From the NCBI GenBank assembly GCA_965279115.1, contig OZ257137.1, forward strand, positions 3,534,001 to 3,598,000: 64,000 nucleotides of DNA. Reading direction: 5' to 3'. Every line of letters starts with the position of its first letter. The first letter of the stretch is position 1. Shown one piece after another: positions 50,332-59,466 of the stretch. The notes beneath the pieces were generated by a model. It searched no databases. It was not told the DNA's origin and saw nothing but the letters and a program-made list of their open reading frames with translations. A program made the position numbers and the translations under genes. The DNA is from JAEUOS01 sp965279115 (GTDB lineage Bacteria > Pseudomonadota > Gammaproteobacteria > Burkholderiales > JAEUOS01).

Positions 50332-50859
50332 ATGCGGCTGGCCCCTGACGAAAAGACGGTCGCTGAAGCGCCGTTCGGGTTGGGACCTTTCGGTGGCAAC
50401 GCCATTCTGACAAATCGGCGCATCGTCCTTGAGGCCGGTGACATGGAAGAAAGCATTCCCCTTTCCGCGCTTACTTCGGTGCGGGCCGGATTTGCGCGCA
50501 ATCCGTCGGGCGCCTTCTGGGGGGCATTGCTCCTTGCGGTCGCAGTCGGATTCGCGGCGGCTTACAAGCCGCTGGAGACCGCGGTCAATTCGCTCGGCAT
50601 GGCCATCGAAAAGCGCATGAACGACAAGCCGCTGGAAGGTGAGGCCTATGGCCGTTACATCTACATCGGCAACGGCGTGATCTGGCTCATGATGCTGCCT
50701 TTGATCGGATGGGGCGGTTACAAGCTGGCCACCGGCCTGATCGGCGAAACCGAACTGGTGATCACCACCGCGAGCGGCGAGTTGCGGCGCAGTGCGCGCG
50801 GACGCCGCGAGGAAATGCTGGATTTCGGCACCGAGGTCGGCATGCGCGCCGGGCGCTAG
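50332..50859 (+). CDS. Membrane protein of unknown function, coupled to metY
   Basis: I do not recognise this 175-residue protein. It starts at the base after the metY stop (TAG then ATG), so translational coupling is likely. The first part resembles a small PH-like/antiparallel beta domain (FGGNAILTNRRIVLEAGDMEESIPLSALTSVRAGF), as in bacterial YdaS- or PH-domain proteins that read nearly the same. Two hydrophobic segments follow (FWGALLLAVAVGFAAAYK and VIWLMMLPLIGWGGYKLATGLIG), separated by a charged loop. A beta-rich tail (ELVITTASGELRRSA) repeats the style of the first part. No function is proposed. Confidence 0.62.
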   Translation: MRLAPDEKTVAEAPFGLGPFGGNAILTNRRIVLEAGDMEESIPLSALTSVRAGFARNPSGAFWGALLLAVAVGFAAAYKPLETAVNSLGMAIEKRMNDKPLEGEAYGRYIYIGNGVIWLMMLPLIGWGGYKLATGLIGETELVITTASGELRRSARGRREEMLDFGTEVGMRAGR

Positions 50860-50904
50860 CGCAAGCTTGCCGCGCCGACCCCTGGCACCTTGCGCGTCCG
50901 GCGT

Positions 50905-52302
<1,398 letters not shown>

Positions 52303-52405
52303 GGGTGAGCGAGTTGTTGAAGGAGGCCGGCATGGGTAGCCCTGCGGGAGCCTCGTTCATCCCGCTGGATGCGGGTGGCGGCTCGTGGTGGCGCGGCAAA
52401 ACGGC

Positions 52406-52414
52406 ATTGTAACA
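52406..52414 (-). promoter_or_regulatory. Candidate extended -10 promoter for rhlE
   Basis: On the reverse strand TG-T-TACAAT reads as an extended -10 element; a -35 hexamer at standard spacing is poor. Transcription would start near 52399, about 97 bases before the rhlE ATG (52302). No other element is seen in the 144 bases between rhlE and the coiled-coil gene. Confidence 0.35.
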
Positions 52415-52446
52415 GTCACGGGGTGATCCATGCGGTAGCGGCGCCT

Positions 52447-52788
52447 TCAAGGCGACTTGCGGGCATCCAGGAGCCTGCCAAGCGCGGCGCGCGCCTCGGC
52501 GTCGGCCTGACGCGCCCTTGCCAGCTCGGAAGCGGCGGCACCGGCTTCCTTGCGCGCGGCTTCCAATTCGTTGTTGGCCTCGACCAAGGCGGCTTCAGCC
52601 TTCTTGCGGCGCTCGGAGGCGACCTTGGCCCGGCTTTCAGCGGCGGTCAGTGCGTTGCCGGCGACATCGGCCGCCCGGCGTGCCCCGTCCACAGGCGTGG
52701 CTGACTCACTGCGATCGCGTATTGGTGCCTGGGCATGCGAAGGCTGACTGCCGGCGCATGTGAGCATGATGGTGGTTGCAGCGCACAT
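52447..52788 (-). CDS. Small secreted coiled-coil protein; start disturbed by an A8 tract
   Basis: I do not recognise this protein. From ATG 52788 it has 113 residues: a signal-like start MCAATTIMLTCAGSQPSHAQ, then an Ala/Glu/Lys/Arg-rich coiled coil (RRAADVAGNALTAAESRAK... to the end). A more convincing signal peptide would begin at the ATG at 52799-52797, reading M-Q-K-K before MCAATT, but that ATG is one base out of frame. The frame break lies in a run of eight A. One more A would join the two. The next in-frame ATG further up (52869) falls just short of an NtrC-like site. The real start is therefore uncertain, and slippage, phase variation or a sequencing error are all possible. Confidence 0.55.
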   Translation of the reverse strand: MCAATTIMLTCAGSQPSHAQAPIRDRSESATPVDGARRAADVAGNALTAAESRAKVASERRKKAEAALVEANNELEAARKEAGAAASELARARQADAEARAALGRLLDARKSP

Positions 52789-52843
52789 TTTTTTTGCATA
52801 AAAAATCGGGCGCGCGGCGAAGTCTCTGAAGTCGGGCGGAATG

Positions 52844-52860
52844 CCCCCCAAAATAGTGCG
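52844..52860. promoter_or_regulatory. NtrC-like binding site A upstream of glnA
   Basis: The 17-mer CCCCCCAAAATAGTGCG matches the NtrC consensus TGCACCAAAATGGTGCA at 12 of 17 positions. It lies 150-166 bases upstream of the sigma-54 promoter at 53010 and 30 bases from site B, about three helical turns. The distance resembles the paired enhancer sites of enteric glnA. Confidence 0.5.
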
Positions 52861-52873
52861 TTTATTCATTGAA

Positions 52874-52890
52874 TGCGCCAAAATGGGGCG
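52874..52890. promoter_or_regulatory. NtrC-like binding site B upstream of glnA
   Basis: TGCGCCAAAATGGGGCG matches the consensus TGCACCAAAATGGTGCA at 14 of 17 positions, the better of the two sites. It lies about 120-136 bases upstream of the -24 element. It also sits beside the possible upstream start (52869) of the reverse coiled-coil gene, so binding here could affect that gene too. Confidence 0.62.
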
Positions 52891-53009
52891 TAACGGGAGC
52901 CGTGTGCTGGGGAAAGCTTGTGGCACAATTCGCGACCGGTCCGCACGATCTTTTGTTGGTAGGGCAATCGCCAAGCTGAACAGAAGGCGCAGATAATACA
53001 TGCGCCGCG

Positions 53010-53025
53010 TGGCACAAAAGATGCT
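53010..53025 (+). promoter_or_regulatory. Sigma-54 (RpoN) promoter of glnA
   Basis: TGGCAC at 53010-53015 and the -12 element ATGCT (A53021-T53025) give the invariant GG and GC dinucleotides with ten bases between, the standard -24/-12 spacing. Fourteen of the 16 positions fit TGGCAC-N5-TTGC(A/T)-type consensus. Transcription would start near 53036, about 68 bases before glnA. Confidence 0.72.
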
Positions 53026-53103
53026 TTTTCCCCAAGGTCAGTAAAGGCTTTTAGTGCAATGACACGTGTGGTTTGACAACTCGAATCTTCAGGAGATCAG
53101 GAA

Positions 53104-54522
53104 ATGGCAATGACTGCCAGCGATGTGTTGAAAATGGCGAAGGACCAGGAAGTCGCATTTGTGGATTTCCGCTTCACCGACACCAAGGGCAAAGAACAGC
53201 ACGTGTCCGTGCCGGTCAAGGCCTTCGATGAAAGCAAGTTCACCGAAGGTCATGCGTTCGATGGTTCCTCGATTGCCGGCTGGAAGGGCATCGAGGCCTC
53301 AGACATGCTGCTTATGCCCGACCCGGCGTCTGCCCACATGGACCCGTTTACCGATGAGAACACGCTGATTCTGACCTGCGACGTGGTCGAGCCGTCGACC
53401 GGCAAGGGCTATGACCGCGATCCGCGTTCCATCGCGCATCGCGCCGACGCCTACCTCAAGGCGTCCGGCATTGGTGACGTGGCTTATTTCGGTCCTGAGC
53501 CCGAGTTTTTCATCTTTGATTCCGTGGCATGGAAGGTCGACATGTCCGGTTCCTCCTGCCAGGTATGGTCTTCGGAAGCTTCGTGGCAGACTGACGATCG
53601 CGTCGATGGCCAGGGCAACAGCGGTGGCCGCATCGGTGTCAAGGGCGGCTACTTCCCTGTCGCACCGCTTGACCAGTTGCAGGACATGCGCTCGGAAATG
53701 TGTCTGCTGCTTGAGCAGCAGGGCGTCGAGGTCGAAGTTCACCACCACGAAGTGGCCAATGCCGGCCAGTGCGAGATCGGCACCAAGTTCGCGCCTCTGG
53801 TGCAGCGCGCCGACTGGTTGCAGATCCTCAAGTACACCGTGATGAATGTGGCACATGCCTATGGCAAGACCGCCACTTTCATGCCCAAGCCCATCGTCGG
53901 CGACAACGGCTCCGGCATGCATGTCCACCAGTCGGTATGGAAGGACGGCAAGAATCTGTTCGCCGGCAACGGTTACGCCGGCCTGTCGGAATTCGCGCTT
54001 TACTACATCGGCGGCATCATCAAGCACGCCCGTGCGCTCAACGCCATCACCAACTCGACCACCAACTCGTACAAGCGCCTGGTTCCGGGCTTCGAGGCGC
54101 CGGTCAAGCTGGCGTATTCGGCGCGCAACCGCTCGGCATCGATCCGCATTCCGTATGTGCAGTCCGACAAGGCACGCCGCATCGAAGTCCGTTTCCCGGA
54201 CCCGCTGTCGAACCCGTACCTGGCCTTCACCGCGATGCTGATGGCCGGTCTGGATGGCGTGCAGAACAAGATCCACCCCGGTGATCCGTCCGACAAGAAT
54301 CTGTATGACCTGCCGCCGGAAGAGGATGCGAAGATCCCGACCGTGTGCTCGTCGCTCGACCAGGCGCTCGAGGCTCTCGACAAGGATCGCGAGTTCCTGA
54401 CTCGTGGCGGCGTGTTCAGCAACGAGATGATCGATGCCTACATCGAGCTGAAGATGGCCGATGTCACGCGCTTCCGCATGACGACCCATCCGGTCGAGTA
54501 CGACATGTACTACAGCGCCTGA
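53104..54522 (+). CDS. glnA: Glutamine synthetase, type I (GlnA)
   Basis: Dodecameric enzyme making glutamine from glutamate, ammonia and ATP. The 472 residues match GSI-beta: the N-terminal beta-grasp (VAFVDFRFTDTKGKEQHVSVPVKA; HAFDGSSIAGWKGIEASDMLLMPDP) and the catalytic barrel with YFGPEPEFFIFD, VEVEVHHHEVANAGQCEIG, NGSGMHVHQSVWKDGKN and RNRSASIRIP. Tyr401 in KNLYDLPPEE is the site modified by adenylyl transfer, so it should be turned down by GlnE. AGGAGA at 53091-53096 sets the start. The sigma-54 promoter and two NtrC-like sites lie upstream, a hairpin terminator downstream, and NtrB/NtrC follow within 3 kb. Confidence 0.97.
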   Translation: MAMTASDVLKMAKDQEVAFVDFRFTDTKGKEQHVSVPVKAFDESKFTEGHAFDGSSIAGWKGIEASDMLLMPDPASAHMDPFTDENTLILTCDVVEPSTGKGYDRDPRSIAHRADAYLKASGIGDVAYFGPEPEFFIFDSVAWKVDMSGSSCQVWSSEASWQTDDRVDGQGNSGGRIGVKGGYFPVAPLDQLQDMRSEMCLLLEQQGVEVEVHHHEVANAGQCEIGTKFAPLVQRADWLQILKYTVMNVAHAYGKTATFMPKPIVGDNGSGMHVHQSVWKDGKNLFAGNGYAGLSEFALYYIGGIIKHARALNAITNSTTNSYKRLVPGFEAPVKLAYSARNRSASIRIPYVQSDKARRIEVRFPDPLSNPYLAFTAMLMAGLDGVQNKIHPGDPSDKNLYDLPPEEDAKIPTVCSSLDQALEALDKDREFLTRGGVFSNEMIDAYIELKMADVTRFRMTTHPVEYDMYYSA

Positions 54523-54544
54523 TCCGCGCCTGTCCGCATGTGAA

Positions 54545-54579
54545 AACGGCACGTCCGCGCAGGGCGTGCCGTTTTTTTT
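54545..54579 (+). terminator. Intrinsic terminator after glnA
   Basis: AACGGCACGTCC (54545-54556) pairs with GGGCGTGCCGTT (54562-54573) across a five-base loop. The 12-base stem has one G-T pair and leads into eight T. It begins 23 bases past the glnA stop, a textbook intrinsic terminator. It should make glnA mostly monocistronic, separate from the genes that follow. Confidence 0.92.
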
Positions 54580-54630
54580 GCAATTGTCCCTTTAATCCAT
54601 ATTCGTGCCGGCCATATGACGGCGCGGTAA

Positions 54631-54656
54631 ACTAACGCATGGCTTCGGGCGTTAGT
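54631..54656. repeat. Inverted repeat ACTAACGC-N10-GCGTTAGT
   Basis: Perfect 8-base inverted repeat with a ten-base loop, in the 188-bp space between the glnA stop and the next gene, 55 bases before its ATG. It could be an operator or a leader hairpin. No known family signature applies. Confidence 0.4.
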
Positions 54657-54710
54657 CCGGAAGTGGCGGTCGCGGGTGTTCCGTGCGCCTGCCGATAGGG
54701 GGCAGCATTG

Positions 54711-55238
54711 ATGGTCAGCAAAACGTTCCAATTGGCCTTGCGTTGCGTGATCTGGCTTGGCGTGGTCGCCATGCAGCCGGGATGGCATGCGTATGCCCGT
54801 CCCGGTTCGGCCGGCCTGCTGCTGGCCCAGGCGGGGGGCGTGTTTCGATGCGAAGTCGATGGCAAGGTCGAGTACCGCAATGTCGGTGATACAAAGGGTT
54901 GCAAGCGTGTGGAGACCGAAACGATCAACACGGTGCCGTTCCCCCGTCCCGCGACAAAGCCGGTGCCCGACGCCAAGGGCGGCACCCGCGTCGACGCCGG
55001 CGCGCAGCGCGCCCGTGACAGCGACCGCCGCCGCATCCTCGAAGACGAGTTGGCCAACGAGCAGAAGCGGCTTACGGAGCTCAAGGCCGAATACAACAAT
55101 GGGGAGCCCGAACGGCGCGGCGACGAGCGCAATTTCCAGCGCTATACCGATCGGGTCGAAAAGCTCAAGGCGGACATCGCCCGCAGCGAGGCCAACGTGG
55201 AGTCTTTGCGCCGCGAGCTTGGAGCGGTGCGCAACTAG
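54711..55238 (+). CDS. DUF4124 domain coiled-coil secreted protein
   Basis: The 175-residue protein starts at ATG 54711, with AGGGGG eight bases upstream. It has a signal-like N-terminus (TFQLALRCVIWLGVVAMQPGWHAYA), then the DUF4124-type segment GGVFRCEVDGKVEYRNVGDTKGCKRVE, a Pro/Ala linker and a basic/acidic coiled coil (DRRRILEDELANEQKRLTELKAEY... ending VESLRRELGAVRN). DUF4124 proteins are periplasmic or secreted and often sit next to glnA or ntrBC in betaproteobacteria. The role is unknown; the position between glnA and ntrB suggests at most an indirect nitrogen link. Confidence 0.8.
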   Translation: MVSKTFQLALRCVIWLGVVAMQPGWHAYARPGSAGLLLAQAGGVFRCEVDGKVEYRNVGDTKGCKRVETETINTVPFPRPATKPVPDAKGGTRVDAGAQRARDSDRRRILEDELANEQKRLTELKAEYNNGEPERRGDERNFQRYTDRVEKLKADIARSEANVESLRRELGAVRN

Positions 55239-55341
55239 GCGCCACACCTGATGCGCCCTGGCGCGAGCCCGGGCGACGGATGAATCGAAGATATCTGAAA
55301 CTCGGACCGGCTAGCGGTTCGAAGGACTCGCCTCGCCACAC

Positions 55342-56448
55342 ATGACCAAGAAGCGCGCCGTCCCGACTCCCGATTCTGCGCCGCGCATGAGCCCGGCGGC
55401 GCTCTCGGCGTATGCCGGCCTGGATTTGCTGCCGTCGGCCATCCTTTTGCTGGACGCGCAGTGTTGTGTCGTGCATGGCAATCCGGCCGCGGAAAACCTT
55501 GTCGAGGCGAGCCTGAAGAATCTGGTCGGCCAGCCGGTACAGCGATTGTTTGCGGGCGGGCCGGAATGGGAGCTCTCGCTCGAGGAGGCCCTGGCCGGCC
55601 ACTGGAGCCACAGGACCCAGGAACTTGTGCTCACGCCTTCAGGCCGTGACCCGGTTCCAGTGTCGTGCGTCATCACGCCCGTGGACCAGGCGCCTGCGCG
55701 ACTGCTCACCGAGTTCCGCATCATCGACCAGCAAATCAAGATCGCCCGCGAAGAGCGCCTGAATGAACAGGCGGAGGCCAACCGGCAGTTGATGCGAAAC
55801 CTCGCCCACGAGATCAAGAATCCGCTGGGCGGCATTCGTGGCGCCGCGCAATTGCTCGAGCATGAACTCCCGCTTACCCATCTGCGCGAGTACACCCAGG
55901 TCATCATCAAGGAGTCGGATCGCCTGCAGTCCCTGATGGACCGGATGCTGACGCCTCACCGGCCGCCACATATCACGGGTGTAAACATCCACGAGGTACT
56001 GGAACGGGTGCGCAGCCTCCTGGCGGCGGAATTTCCGCGCCGCTTTCTCCTGATACGCGACTATGACGCATCGCTTCCCGATCTTCGTGGCGACAAGGAG
56101 CGGCTGATACAGGCGGTGCTCAACATCACGCGCAACGCGGCGCAGGCGTTGATCGCTGCAGGCACCTCCAATCCGGAAATTCGTCTCAAGACCCGCATTG
56201 CGCGAAACATCACGCTTGCGAAGGAGCGATACAGGTTGGCACTGGAATTGCATATTTCAGACAACGGACCGGGCGTACCCGAGGCCATCCGCGACCGTAT
56301 CTTCTATCCACTGGTATCCGGACGGGAGGGCGGAAGCGGGCTTGGATTGACCCTGGCGCAGACTTTCGTGCAGCAACATCACGGCACGATCGAATGTGAC
56401 AGCCGGCCCGGATACACGTGCTTCAAGATTCTGTTGCCGTTGTCCTGA
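55342..56448 (+). CDS. glnL: Nitrogen-regulation sensor kinase NtrB (NR(II))
   Basis: The soluble kinase/phosphatase that phosphorylates NtrC when nitrogen is scarce and is controlled by PII. The 368 residues have an N-terminal PAS part (GLDLLPSAILLLDAQCCVVHGNPAAENL), then the dimerisation helix with His156 (NLAHEIKNPLGGIRGAAQLLE), the N-box (LIQAVLNITRNAAQALI), G1 (HISDNGPGVPEAIRDRIFYP) and G2 (GSGLGLTLAQTFVQQHHG). There is no membrane segment. The ntrC gene follows with a short gap, so they are cotranscribed. Length and motif order match the family closely. Confidence 0.95.
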   Translation: MTKKRAVPTPDSAPRMSPAALSAYAGLDLLPSAILLLDAQCCVVHGNPAAENLVEASLKNLVGQPVQRLFAGGPEWELSLEEALAGHWSHRTQELVLTPSGRDPVPVSCVITPVDQAPARLLTEFRIIDQQIKIAREERLNEQAEANRQLMRNLAHEIKNPLGGIRGAAQLLEHELPLTHLREYTQVIIKESDRLQSLMDRMLTPHRPPHITGVNIHEVLERVRSLLAAEFPRRFLLIRDYDASLPDLRGDKERLIQAVLNITRNAAQALIAAGTSNPEIRLKTRIARNITLAKERYRLALELHISDNGPGVPEAIRDRIFYPLVSGREGGSGLGLTLAQTFVQQHHGTIECDSRPGYTCFKILLPLS

Positions 56449-56503
56449 GATTTGAAGCTTGAGCCCCGCCAGTATGGGTGGCGCAGGCAAGATGCGGAAA
56501 GCC

Positions 56504-57907
56504 ATGAAACCGATCTGGATCGTCGATGACGACAAGTCCATTCGCTGGGTTCTCGAAAAGGCCCTTGCGCGTGAAAACATTCCCTGCCGCCTGTTTGCCT
56601 CGGCGCGCGAGGCCATCGAGGCGCTCGCCGAGGATGCCCCGCAGGTGCTGGTTTCCGACATTCGCATGCCCGGCGCCTCCGGGCTCGAGTTGCTGTCGGC
56701 GATCAAGGAAAAGCATCCAGGATTGCCGGTCATCATCATGACCGCGTACTCCGACCTGGAATCCGCGGTCGCGGCGTTTCAGGGGGGGGCGTTTGAATAC
56801 CTGCCCAAGCCCTTCGACGTCGACAACGCGATCGAACTGATCCGCCGCGCCATCGAGGAATCGATGCGGGAGGTCGCCGCCGAGGAAGAGCCGCAGGCGA
56901 CCCCGGAGATTCTCGGTGCGGCCCCCGCCATGCAGGAAGTGTTTCGCGCGATAGGCAGGCTGGCGCAATCGCACGCCACCGTGTTGATCAACGGTGAGTC
57001 CGGCAGCGGCAAGGAACTGGTCGCACGCGCATTGCATCGGCACAGTCCGCGCGCATCCAAGCCATTCATCGCCATCAACACCGCGGCAATCCCCAAGGAC
57101 CTGCTCGAATCGGAACTATTCGGGCATGAGCGCGGCGCTTTCACCGGGGCGCAGACGATGCGGCGTGGCCGCTTCGAACAGGCCGAGGGTGGCACCCTGT
57201 TTCTTGACGAGATTGGCGACATGCCCGCGGAACTGCAAACCCGCCTGCTGCGGGTGTTGTCTGACGGCCAGTTCTACCGGGTAGGCGGACACCAGCCCAT
57301 CAAGGCCAACGTGCGGGTCATCGCGGCCACCCATCAGGACCTTGAACGCCGGGTCAAGGACGGCATGTTCCGCGAAGACCTTTTCCATCGCCTGAACGTC
57401 ATTCGGCTGCGCTTGCCTTCGCTGTCGGATCGGCGCGAGGATATTCCGCTTCTGGCCAAGCATTTCCTTGCCAAGAGCGCGCGCGAACTCGGCGTCGAGA
57501 TCAAGCGCATATCCGAGGCGGCGCTAAAGTACCTGGAAACCCTCGACTGGCCCGGCAATGTCCGCCAGCTCGAGAACGTGTGCCACTGGCTGACCGTCAT
57601 GGCGCCCGCCCAGTCCATCGAGGTGGCGGACCTGCCATCCGACTTGCGCGAAGTGCGCACCGACGGCGAGGGCGCGGTCGTCACCGACTGGGTCAGGTCG
57701 CTGGAGCAGGAAGTCACGCGACGACTCGCCGCCGGCGAGATGTCGATTGGTGACGATCTCACGCGACAGTTTGAAAGTGCGCTGATCAAGAACGCGCTCA
57801 AGCACACGGGTGGTCGACGTATCGAAGCCGCCAATCTTCTGGGCATGGGGCGCAACACCATCACCCGCAAGATCAGCGAACTCAAGATCGAGGATCGCGG
57901 AGATTGA
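56504..57907 (+). CDS. glnG: Nitrogen-regulation response regulator NtrC (NR(I))
   Basis: Sigma-54-dependent activator. From ATG 56504 (MKPIWIVDDD) it has 467 residues; ATGs at 56474 and 56492 are possible alternatives. The receiver has the acidic pair near 8-10 and the phospho-Asp52 (VLVSDIRMPG). The AAA+ domain has Walker A GESGSGKELVAR, the sigma-54 contact motif GAFTGAQ, Walker B GGTLFLDEIGDMP and the R-finger region FREDLFHRLNVIRLRLPSLSDRREDI. The C-terminal Fis-type helix-turn-helix is RRIEAANLLGMGRNTITRKISEL. It would bind the NtrC-like sites before glnA. The gene follows ntrB by 55 bases. Confidence 0.95.
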   Translation: MKPIWIVDDDKSIRWVLEKALARENIPCRLFASAREAIEALAEDAPQVLVSDIRMPGASGLELLSAIKEKHPGLPVIIMTAYSDLESAVAAFQGGAFEYLPKPFDVDNAIELIRRAIEESMREVAAEEEPQATPEILGAAPAMQEVFRAIGRLAQSHATVLINGESGSGKELVARALHRHSPRASKPFIAINTAAIPKDLLESELFGHERGAFTGAQTMRRGRFEQAEGGTLFLDEIGDMPAELQTRLLRVLSDGQFYRVGGHQPIKANVRVIAATHQDLERRVKDGMFREDLFHRLNVIRLRLPSLSDRREDIPLLAKHFLAKSARELGVEIKRISEAALKYLETLDWPGNVRQLENVCHWLTVMAPAQSIEVADLPSDLREVRTDGEGAVVTDWVRSLEQEVTRRLAAGEMSIGDDLTRQFESALIKNALKHTGGRRIEAANLLGMGRNTITRKISELKIEDRGD

Positions 57908-57980
57908 AAGGCGAAGGCGCGGCGAAAGCCGTGCCTTCGTTGGTGGATCAGTCCGTCGTGGTGGGCCCGGTGCTTTCGCT

Positions 57981-58430
57981 TCAGGTGCGGCCGGTGCTGC
58001 CGAAACCACCGGCGCCTCGTTCGCTGGCGGTGAATTCGGACACCACTTCGAATGTGGCCTGGACCACAGGCACGATGACCATTTGCGCGATCCTGTCCAT
58101 GGGCAGCAGCGTGAAGTCGGCGTTGCCGCGATTCCACAGCGCGCACATCAAGGGACCCTGGTAGTCGGAGTCGATCAATCCGACAAGGTTGCCCAGCACG
58201 ATTCCGCTTTTCGAACCCAGGCCGGAGCGCGGCAAAATCATCGCCGCGTAACCGGGGTCACCGATATGGATGGCCATTCCGGTCGAGATCATTTGGGTCT
58301 GACCAGGCTTGAGGGTGACGGGGGCATCAATGGCGGCACGCAGGTCGAGCCCCGCGCTTCCACTGGTGGCGTACCCGGGCAGGTTGTCGGTCAGGCGCGA
58401 GTCAAGCAACTTGACGGCGATTTTCTTCAT
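57981..58430 (-). CDS. dut: Deoxyuridine 5'-triphosphate nucleotidohydrolase
   Basis: Trimeric dUTPase making dUMP, which keeps uracil out of DNA. The 149 residues (ATG 58430) show all five motifs: AGLDLRAAIDAP (1), MILPRSGLGSKSGIVL (2), LVGLIDSDYQGPLMC (3), FTLLPMDRIAQMV (4) and ERGAGGFGSTGR (5), the last carrying the arginine-rich glycine motif. Length is normal. It lies between ntrC (convergent) and a D-2-hydroxyacid dehydrogenase (divergent). In betaproteobacteria dut is often close to coaBC, which is found 5 kb away here, with four genes inserted between. Confidence 0.95.
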   Translation of the reverse strand: MKKIAVKLLDSRLTDNLPGYATSGSAGLDLRAAIDAPVTLKPGQTQMISTGMAIHIGDPGYAAMILPRSGLGSKSGIVLGNLVGLIDSDYQGPLMCALWNRGNADFTLLPMDRIAQMVIVPVVQATFEVVSEFTASERGAGGFGSTGRT

Positions 58431-58482
58431 TGGGATGTCTGCGGGGGATAGAATCCGCCAGTTTACCGATGAGGAGCCCCAC

Positions 58483-59454
58483 ATGAAGATCGTCATCCCG
58501 GACGACTATCAGGACTGCATTCGCCACCTGGACTGCTTTGCCCGCCTTGCAGGCCATGAGGTGACGATCTACAACGATTCGTCCGCGGACGAAGATGAAC
58601 TCGCACGACGCTTTGCCGATGCCGAGGCGCTTGTGTTGATTCGCGAGCGCAGCCGCATCACGCCGACGCTCCTCGACCGGCTGCCGCGCTTGCGCCTGGT
58701 GAGTCAAACCGGCAAGGTGTCCAACCATATCAACGTGGCCGATTGCAGCAAGCGTGGAATCGCGGTCGCCGAAGGCAAGGGGGATCCGGGACCAACCGCC
58801 GAACTGACCTGGGCCCTGGTGTTGTCCGCGATGCGACATGTGCCGCAGGAAGTGGCACGACTGAAAGGCGGGAAATGGCAAGGCTCGTTGGGTCGGCAAC
58901 TGCGCGGCCGAACGCTCGGTGTGTGGAGCTATGGCCGCATCGGCAAGATGGTGGCGGGTTATGGCCGGGCGTTCGGCATGAGGGTATGGGTCTGGGGCCG
59001 GGAGGGGTCCATCGCGGAGGCACGGGCTGATGGCTTCGAGGCGGCACCTTCGCGTGAGGCGTTCTTTGCAGGCAGCGATGTCGTGAGTCTGCATGTACGG
59101 CTCAATGCCGAGACCCGTGGGTTGGTGACGGCTGCCGATCTTGCGCTCATGAAGCCTGACGCGCTAATCGTGAACACCAGCCGCGCGGAACTGGTGGTTC
59201 AGGGCGCGCTCGAAGCGGCGCTTTCGGCCGGGCGGCCGGGGTTCGCGGCGGTTGATGTATTCGAGGAAGAGCCGGTGCTTGGCGCCCGTCATGCCCTCTT
59301 GTCGATGCCCAACGTCGTTTGCACTCCCCACCTGGGCTATGTGGAACTCGACAACTATGAACTCTATCTCGGCACGGCGTTCGACAACGTCCTGGCATTC
59401 GCGTCCGGAAAGCCGACAAACCTTGCCGATCCCGGTGTCAGGCTCAAGTCCTGA
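58483..59454 (+). CDS. D-2-hydroxyacid dehydrogenase-family protein
   Basis: A 323-residue NAD(P)-dependent enzyme that interconverts 2-oxo- and D-2-hydroxyacids. GAGGAG six bases upstream supports ATG 58483. It has the catalytic domain start KIVIPDDYQDCIRHLDCF, the dinucleotide motif RGRTLGVWSYGRIGKMVAGYGRAFGM, LNAETRGLVTAADLALMKPDALIVNTSRAELV (Arg of the active site), AAVDVFEEEPV (Glu) and the catalytic His in CTPHLGYVE. The G-x-W-x-Y-G-x-I-G pattern is a mild variant of the usual G-x-G-x-x-G. The substrate is unknown. The neighbouring genes are not metabolically linked. Confidence 0.87.
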   Translation: MKIVIPDDYQDCIRHLDCFARLAGHEVTIYNDSSADEDELARRFADAEALVLIRERSRITPTLLDRLPRLRLVSQTGKVSNHINVADCSKRGIAVAEGKGDPGPTAELTWALVLSAMRHVPQEVARLKGGKWQGSLGRQLRGRTLGVWSYGRIGKMVAGYGRAFGMRVWVWGREGSIAEARADGFEAAPSREAFFAGSDVVSLHVRLNAETRGLVTAADLALMKPDALIVNTSRAELVVQGALEAALSAGRPGFAAVDVFEEEPVLGARHALLSMPNVVCTPHLGYVELDNYELYLGTAFDNVLAFASGKPTNLADPGVRLKS

Positions 59455-59466
59455 CAGGAATGGTCG

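Noticed and set aside
52921..52936. Second TGGCAC (52921) as a sigma-54 promoter
   Set aside because: The -24 hexamer is present but GC does not fall ten bases after GG; the element at 53010 has the right spacing.
53299..54552. 417-codon reverse frame over glnA
   Set aside because: Pure antisense of a highly conserved gene; no motif or start signal.
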